Source: CALWPV01 sp045632125 (GTDB lineage: Bacteria; Bacillota; Clostridia; Lachnospirales; Bianqueaceae). From it: a DNA stretch of 64,000 bases. Below are positions 60,606 to 64,000 of the stretch, piece by piece. The translations under genes were made by a program, and so were the position numbers. The DNA lies in NCBI GenBank assembly GCA_045632125.1, contig JAZQWC010000023.1:16633-80632 (forward strand). Direction: 5' to 3'. Under the pieces are notes generated by a model. The model ran no database searches. It worked only from the letters and a program-made list of their open reading frames with translations, and was not told the DNA's origin. How positions within the stretch are numbered: position 1 is the first letter of the stretch; each line of letters begins with the position of its first letter.

Positions 60606-61907
60606 TTATTGTAGAAGCTGTTGGTGGTAGTCAGCGAAGTAGGTGTCGCATTTTTTGACTTCGCTGAGGACTTTGCGGTAGCCCTTTTCGGTTTTGTACC
60701 AGTTGTGAGCGGCCAGATTGTCGGAATCGGAGGGGACAACGTAGAACTGTACGCCGGGGAAGTGGCAGGAAAAGTGCAGGAGGGCACGGCGGGCGTGGTA
60801 GGCCTTACAGCAGAGTATGACCCGTTTGACGGGGATGTTCAGTTCTTTGAGCAAGGCGGCGGAAAATTCGGCATTTTCCATGGTATGCATGGAGTTACTT
60901 TCCTTTATGATGGCTTCGGCGGGTACACCGCTTAGGCGTAAGATGTTTTCGATGAAGTCACTTTCGGTTTCAAAGTTTCCTTTATATTTGTCCACCTGTA
61001 CCTTTTCATGGGCGAAGCGGCCCAGAGCCAGAGAGTATTTGCCGGTGGCCAGAATTTTCGGGGCGAGGTCTGCCTGATAGAGCAGGGCGGCGGATTCGCT
61101 GAGTTTGTGATTGGAACCGCCGAGGACGATGATGAGGTCGCTGGGTTCGGGTTTATCGTTGATAAAAACGAAGTCGGTGATGTCGCGGATGGCACGATGG
61201 GTGGTTTGAAACTGCTTGTCTGCCAGACGCTGCAGGAAGAGGTCGGTGGTTTCGGTGACTACTCGGGTGGCATCCTCTGGCTGAGTATATGTAAAGGTAT
61301 GCTCAGGGTTGCGACGATAGGTGTCGTAGTAGTTTAGGCATTCCTGACGCTTTTCCTCCATGGCGGTTTCGTCGAAGTAGGGGAGGAGATCGTTTTGAAT
61401 AGGTACCAGATTCCGAATGATCTCCAGCGGTCGGTAGCCCGGATGTTGCTCCAGGAAGAGGGCATCGATATTGCTCCAATCGATGCGGGGGATCTTGGCG
61501 ATAACATCTTTCTGCTCAGGATGTGCTTTCTGCTCGGCTTTGACCCTTTCTTTTACGGGGCCGATTATATTGTCCACCCAGATGATATCCGTTAACAAGT
61601 GTGCAAAGTAACCCCAGTAGAAGGCTGTTTTGCGGTTTTCGAAGTGGAAGGGGTCGTCCAGGGGACGCAGGAACGCGTCGTAAAATTTGTCGGGCTGGAT
61701 GCTGCCACTGCGCTTGTGGGGCGTGTAGCTCCAGTGGGTGATCTGCGTGGGCGGATCGTAGTGGGGCAGCTTTAGAAAGGACTGATTAGATACAACTCGG
61801 CCGGAATCAGCAGCGATGTTGCCAAAGTAAAACCATTGATTGTCAAGCTCGGGAATTTGTTTTGCAATTGATTCTGCTACACGCAGATGTGTGATCCATT
61901 GTGCCAT
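60606..61907 (-). CDS. Fusion of phospholipase-C-like zinc domain and DUF218 (YdcF/SanA) domain
   Basis: The 433-residue protein opens with MAQWITHLRVAESIAKQIP and YFAHLLTDIIWVDNI, the pattern of bacterial zinc-dependent phospholipase-C-like (S1-P1 nuclease fold) proteins, in which His and Asp bind zinc. From about residue 255 it becomes a DUF218 domain (SDLIIVLGG, TGKYSLALG, the IIKESNSMHTMENAEFSAALLKE signature and VKRVILCCKAYHARRA). There is no signal peptide or membrane span, although YdcF-type proteins are often membrane-linked. CGGAGG precedes the ATG. Activity is not predictable. Confidence 0.82.
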   Translation of the reverse strand: MAQWITHLRVAESIAKQIPELDNQWFYFGNIAADSGRVVSNQSFLKLPHYDPPTQITHWSYTPHKRSGSIQPDKFYDAFLRPLDDPFHFENRKTAFYWGYFAHLLTDIIWVDNIIGPVKERVKAEQKAHPEQKDVIAKIPRIDWSNIDALFLEQHPGYRPLEIIRNLVPIQNDLLPYFDETAMEEKRQECLNYYDTYRRNPEHTFTYTQPEDATRVVTETTDLFLQRLADKQFQTTHRAIRDITDFVFINDKPEPSDLIIVLGGSNHKLSESAALLYQADLAPKILATGKYSLALGRFAHEKVQVDKYKGNFETESDFIENILRLSGVPAEAIIKESNSMHTMENAEFSAALLKELNIPVKRVILCCKAYHARRALLHFSCHFPGVQFYVVPSDSDNLAAHNWYKTEKGYRKVLSEVKKCDTYFADYHQQLLQ

Positions 61908-61964
61908 ATTTCCTCCGTTCTGAAGAGGTATCGATTGTTCACCTCGTGATCTATGTATGGTGCA

Positions 61965-61993
61965 AATATAGCATAATCGTGAATAAATGTCAA
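61965..61993 (-). promoter_or_regulatory. Promoter of the PLC-like/DUF218 - deoR genes
   Basis: On the - strand TTGACA (61993-61988), 17 bases, TATATT (61970-61965). Confidence 0.8.
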
Positions 61994-62011
61994 TTTAAAT
62001 TAGTGAATAAA
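61979..62011. repeat. Direct repeats GTGAATAAA at the promoter
   Basis: GTGAATAAA occurs at 61979-61987, inside the promoter spacer, and at 62003-62011, just upstream of the -35, 24 bases apart on the same DNA face or nearly so. A partial third copy (CGTGAATTG) follows. It is a candidate operator for the DeoR-type regulator of the same transcript. Confidence 0.5.
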
Positions 62012-62028
62012 CGTGAATTGTCGGAATT

Positions 62029-62229
62029 GCACACCCACGAAATGTAAAAAGGAATGATTTGGGTTTGCGGAGAATGAAAATGCATACCCATTGCGAAACG
62101 TTTTGGACCTGTGTGGGTTTGCAAAATGCCAAATTGCAAACCCATACGCGTAACATGGATGCTTTCATGGGTTTGCGTAAAACAAAACTGCACACCCAAA
62201 AAGAAGAAAATGTATCTTCTTGGGTGTGC
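62029..62229. repeat. Array of four inverted-repeat units with 53-54 base period
   Basis: GCAnACCCA alternates with its reverse complement TGGGTnTGC: boxes at 62029, 62060, 62082, 62114, 62136, 62168, 62190 and 62221 (each 9 bases). Units of 40-41 bases begin at 62029, 62082, 62136 and 62190 and are separated by exactly 13 bases each time. The sequences between paired boxes are unrelated; the 13-base separators are A-rich and partly alike. Together with 61908-62028 (promoter) it explains the 349-base gene-free stretch. Confidence 0.9.
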
Positions 62230-62233
62230 AGTT
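62186..62233 (-). terminator. Terminator of feoB transcript formed by the last array unit
   Basis: AACTGCACACCCA (62186-62198) pairs perfectly with 62221-62233 and the inner AGAAG/CTTCT extends it; on the - strand TTGTTTTA follows. Only this fourth unit has such a stem and T tract. Confidence 0.75.
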
Positions 62234-62256
62234 ATTTCAATTTCTATCATTTACAA

Positions 62257-62406
62257 TCAGCCGTGTCGTTTTGAGCAGTTCATACTGCAGCCGGCGCAGT
62301 TGCCGCCGCAGCCCTTGCCCTGTTTTTTATCGAGGATCACCCGGCGGATGGCAAAACCCACCGCCACAATGACCACGGCAAGAATTACAAAATCAAAAAT
62401 ATTCAT
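62257..62406 (-). CDS. FeoB-associated Cys-rich membrane protein
   Basis: The 49-residue protein is one membrane helix (IFDFVILAVVIVAVGFAI) followed by a basic, Cys-rich tail with CGGNCAGCSMNC (Cys at 33, 37, 40, 44). This is the small FeoB-linked protein family (PF12669-type) found after feoB in Clostridia, thought to assist iron uptake. The ATG at 62406 follows AGGAGAGG. It lies 22 bases after the feoB stop, in the same transcript. Confidence 0.9.
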   Translation of the reverse strand: MNIFDFVILAVVIVAVGFAIRRVILDKKQGKGCGGNCAGCSMNCSKRHG

Positions 62407-62428
62407 CGCAGGATCCTCTCCTTTTTCA

Positions 62429-64000
62429 TTATATCATCCCGATCGCTAAACCGATGGTGCGTACCATCAGAGCAGCCACCCAGGCGATGCCGAGTTGCCA
62501 GAGGCCAACGCCCCAGGCCCATTTACCGCCCATCTCACGTTTTACGGCAGCCATGGCGGCCACGCAGGGAGTATACAAAAGGCTGAATACCAGCAGGGAG
62601 GCAGCAGCCAGAGGAGACATAGCGGTGGTAACAGCGCCCACGAACAGGATCTCCAGGGTAGAAACCACACTTTCCTTTGCCATGAAACCGGTAATGAAGG
62701 AAGTACAGATCCTCCAATCGCCCAAACCAAGAGGAGCAAACAGAGGCACCAGCAAACCGGAAACCATAGCCAAAATGCTATCGGCGGAGTCACTTACCAT
62801 ATTTAGGCGCAGATCGAAGTTCTGCAGGAACCAGATCAGGATCGTGGCAATCAAAATGACAGAGAAAGCACGCTGCAGGAAGTCTTTGGCCTTGTCCCAA
62901 AGCAGCAGGGCTACGTTTTTGGTACCGGGCATACGGTAGTTGGGCAGCTCCATAACGAAGGGAACGGCTTCACCTTTAAATAAGGTGCCTTTATAAAGGA
63001 AGGCAATGCCGATGGCCACCACAATACCCAGCAGGTACAGACCCACCATGATCAGACCGCTGTGAGCTGGGAAGAAGGCATCTACAAAGAAAGCATAAAT
63101 GGGAAGCTTTGCCGTACAGCTCATGAAGGGAGTCAGAAGAATAGTCATGCGACGGTCACGGGCGGAGGGAAGGGTACGGGTCGCCATAACGGCGGGTACG
63201 GTACAGCCAAAGCCCACCAGCATGGGCACGATGCTTCGACCGGACAGACCGATCTTGCGCAGCAGTTTGTCCATGAAGAAGGCTACACGGGCAATATAAC
63301 CACTATCCTCCAAAATCGAAAGGAAGAAGAACAGCGTCACAATGACCGGCAGAAAGCTGAGCACACTACCCACACCGGCAAAGATACCGTCGATCACCAG
63401 AGAATGGATAGCGGAGTTAACGTTGGCAGCGGCCAGCGCGGAATCTACCATACCGGTCAGGGCTTCAATGCCGCCTTCCAGCAGACCCTGCAGCCAAGCA
63501 CCGATCACATTGAAGGTCAAGTAGAACATGGCCGCCATGATGGCAATAAAGCAGGGGATCGCGGTGTATTTACCGGTCAAAATACGGTCCATCTTGCGGC
63601 TGCGGATGTGCTCCTTGCTCTCACGAGGCTTGATCACCGTCTGCTCGCATACATTTTCAATAAAATCAAAACGCATATCGGCGATGGCAGCGCTGCGGTC
63701 CAGACCGCGCTCGGTCTCCATCTGCACAATAATATGCTCCAGCATTTCTTTTTCGTTCTGGTCCAGATTCAGCTGCTCCAAAATCAGCGCATCGCCCTCC
63801 ACCAGCTTGCTGGCGGCAAAGCGCACGGGAAGACCCGCGGCCTCAGCATGGTCCTGAATCAAATGCACCACCGCATGCAGGCAGCGATGCAGGGCACCGT
63901 TATAGGCGGTCTCGTCACAAAAGTCCTGACGCAAAGGACGCTCCTGATAATGAGCCACATGCACCGCATGGCGCACCAGCTCGGAAACACCTTGATTCTT
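62429..64000 (-). CDS. feoB: Ferrous iron transporter FeoB, N-terminal part outside window
   Basis: The frame is open to the right edge, so the GTPase domain lies beyond it and about 523 C-terminal residues are visible. They include the end of the GDI region, the Gate segments (GFGCTVPAVMATRTL with its transport Cys, MSCTAKLPIYAFF) and the helices to GIAWVAALMVRTIGL. FeoB moves Fe(II) across the cytoplasmic membrane. GTG 63976 is an internal valine, not a start. It is followed by the Cys-rich partner gene; feoA, if present, lies outside. Confidence 0.95.
   Translation of the reverse strand, partial: KNQGVSELVRHAVHVAHYQERPLRQDFCDETAYNGALHRCLHAVVHLIQDHAEAAGLPVRFAASKLVEGDALILEQLNLDQNEKEMLEHIIVQMETERGLDRSAAIADMRFDFIENVCEQTVIKPRESKEHIRSRKMDRILTGKYTAIPCFIAIMAAMFYLTFNVIGAWLQGLLEGGIEALTGMVDSALAAANVNSAIHSLVIDGIFAGVGSVLSFLPVIVTLFFFLSILEDSGYIARVAFFMDKLLRKIGLSGRSIVPMLVGFGCTVPAVMATRTLPSARDRRMTILLTPFMSCTAKLPIYAFFVDAFFPAHSGLIMVGLYLLGIVVAIGIAFLYKGTLFKGEAVPFVMELPNYRMPGTKNVALLLWDKAKDFLQRAFSVILIATILIWFLQNFDLRLNMVSDSADSILAMVSGLLVPLFAPLGLGDWRICTSFITGFMAKESVVSTLEILFVGAVTTAMSPLAAASLLVFSLLYTPCVAAMAAVKREMGGKWAWGVGLWQLGIAWVAALMVRTIGLAIGMI

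Noticed and set aside
62029..62233. CRISPR array
   Set aside because: Repeats share only their 9-base ends, intervening segments are 22-23 bases, and no cas gene is in the window.
61990..62274. Short frames on both strands with 18-residue repeats (GLQxxKLQTH-like)
   Set aside because: They follow automatically from the 54-base DNA period and exist in several frames on both strands; no ribosome binding site supports any of them.

Overview
The window looks like the chromosome of an anaerobic, Gram-positive-type member of the Bacillota, most likely class Clostridia. The grounds are a single-chain pyruvate:ferredoxin oxidoreductase, a sortase-dependent pilus locus, LytTR and GHKL regulators, a class II (Firmicutes-type) GalT, a two-subunit-type ferrodoxin-flavoprotein, strong AGGAGG ribosome binding sites and many TTGACA-17-TATAAT promoters. 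The genus cannot be fixed from sequence alone. No rRNA, tRNA, integrase or transposase was seen.

Layout. 1-11.7 kb is core metabolism on the + strand: a galactokinase-GalT fusion cut by the left edge, a cyclophilin lipoprotein, nifJ, then mtnN-galE-murG-nagZ behind a structured leader. 11.8-13.9 kb holds a MntA/HepT toxin-antitoxin pair followed directly by a LytTR regulator and a GHKL kinase that has no membrane part. 14-20.3 kb carries an MFS transporter (- strand) and a three-gene heterodimeric ABC exporter operon. 20.4-22.9 kb has a HigBA-type toxin-antitoxin pair under a consensus promoter with a 20-bp palindromic operator, and small secreted or membrane proteins. 23-26.3 kb is proB-proA and a branched-chain aminotransferase.

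26.4-33.2 kb is a surface pilus/adhesin operon: lipoprotein, thioester adhesin, backbone pilin with a YPKN motif, sortase and minor pilin. It is preceded by a 46-bp near-perfect palindrome and contains a folded 240-base spacer. 33.3-36.7 kb is folC, a TPR protein and a phosphodiesterase-superfamily protein. 36.8-40.7 kb is an OmpR-type regulator, a histidine kinase and a lipoprotein on the - strand. 41-42.3 kb is infC-rpmI-rplT with an attenuator-like leader; infC most likely starts at AUU. 43-49.3 kb includes a lipoprotein, a phosphodiester-glycosidase-like protein, a copper ATPase with a fused C-terminal CopZ-like domain that keeps its own ribosome binding site and ATG, an M28 peptidase and csoR.

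49.5-57.2 kb has two paralogous membrane proteins with YQQQAP repeats around a MazG-like gene, an esterase, tandem MATE exporters, an oxidoreductase and a MIF-like tautomerase. 57.2-64 kb has an EFR1-type ferrodoxin, an HTH-FAD dehydrogenase fusion, a DeoR regulator, a phospholipase-C-like/DUF218 fusion, a 54-base-period array of inverted repeats, a small Cys-rich FeoB partner and feoB cut by the right edge.

The least explained items are the 54-base-period array at 62.0-62.2 kb, the leader upstream of mtnN, the pilus-locus palindrome and RNA-like spacer, and the fused proteins (GalK-GalT, CopA-CopZ, HTH-FAD, PLC-like-DUF218).
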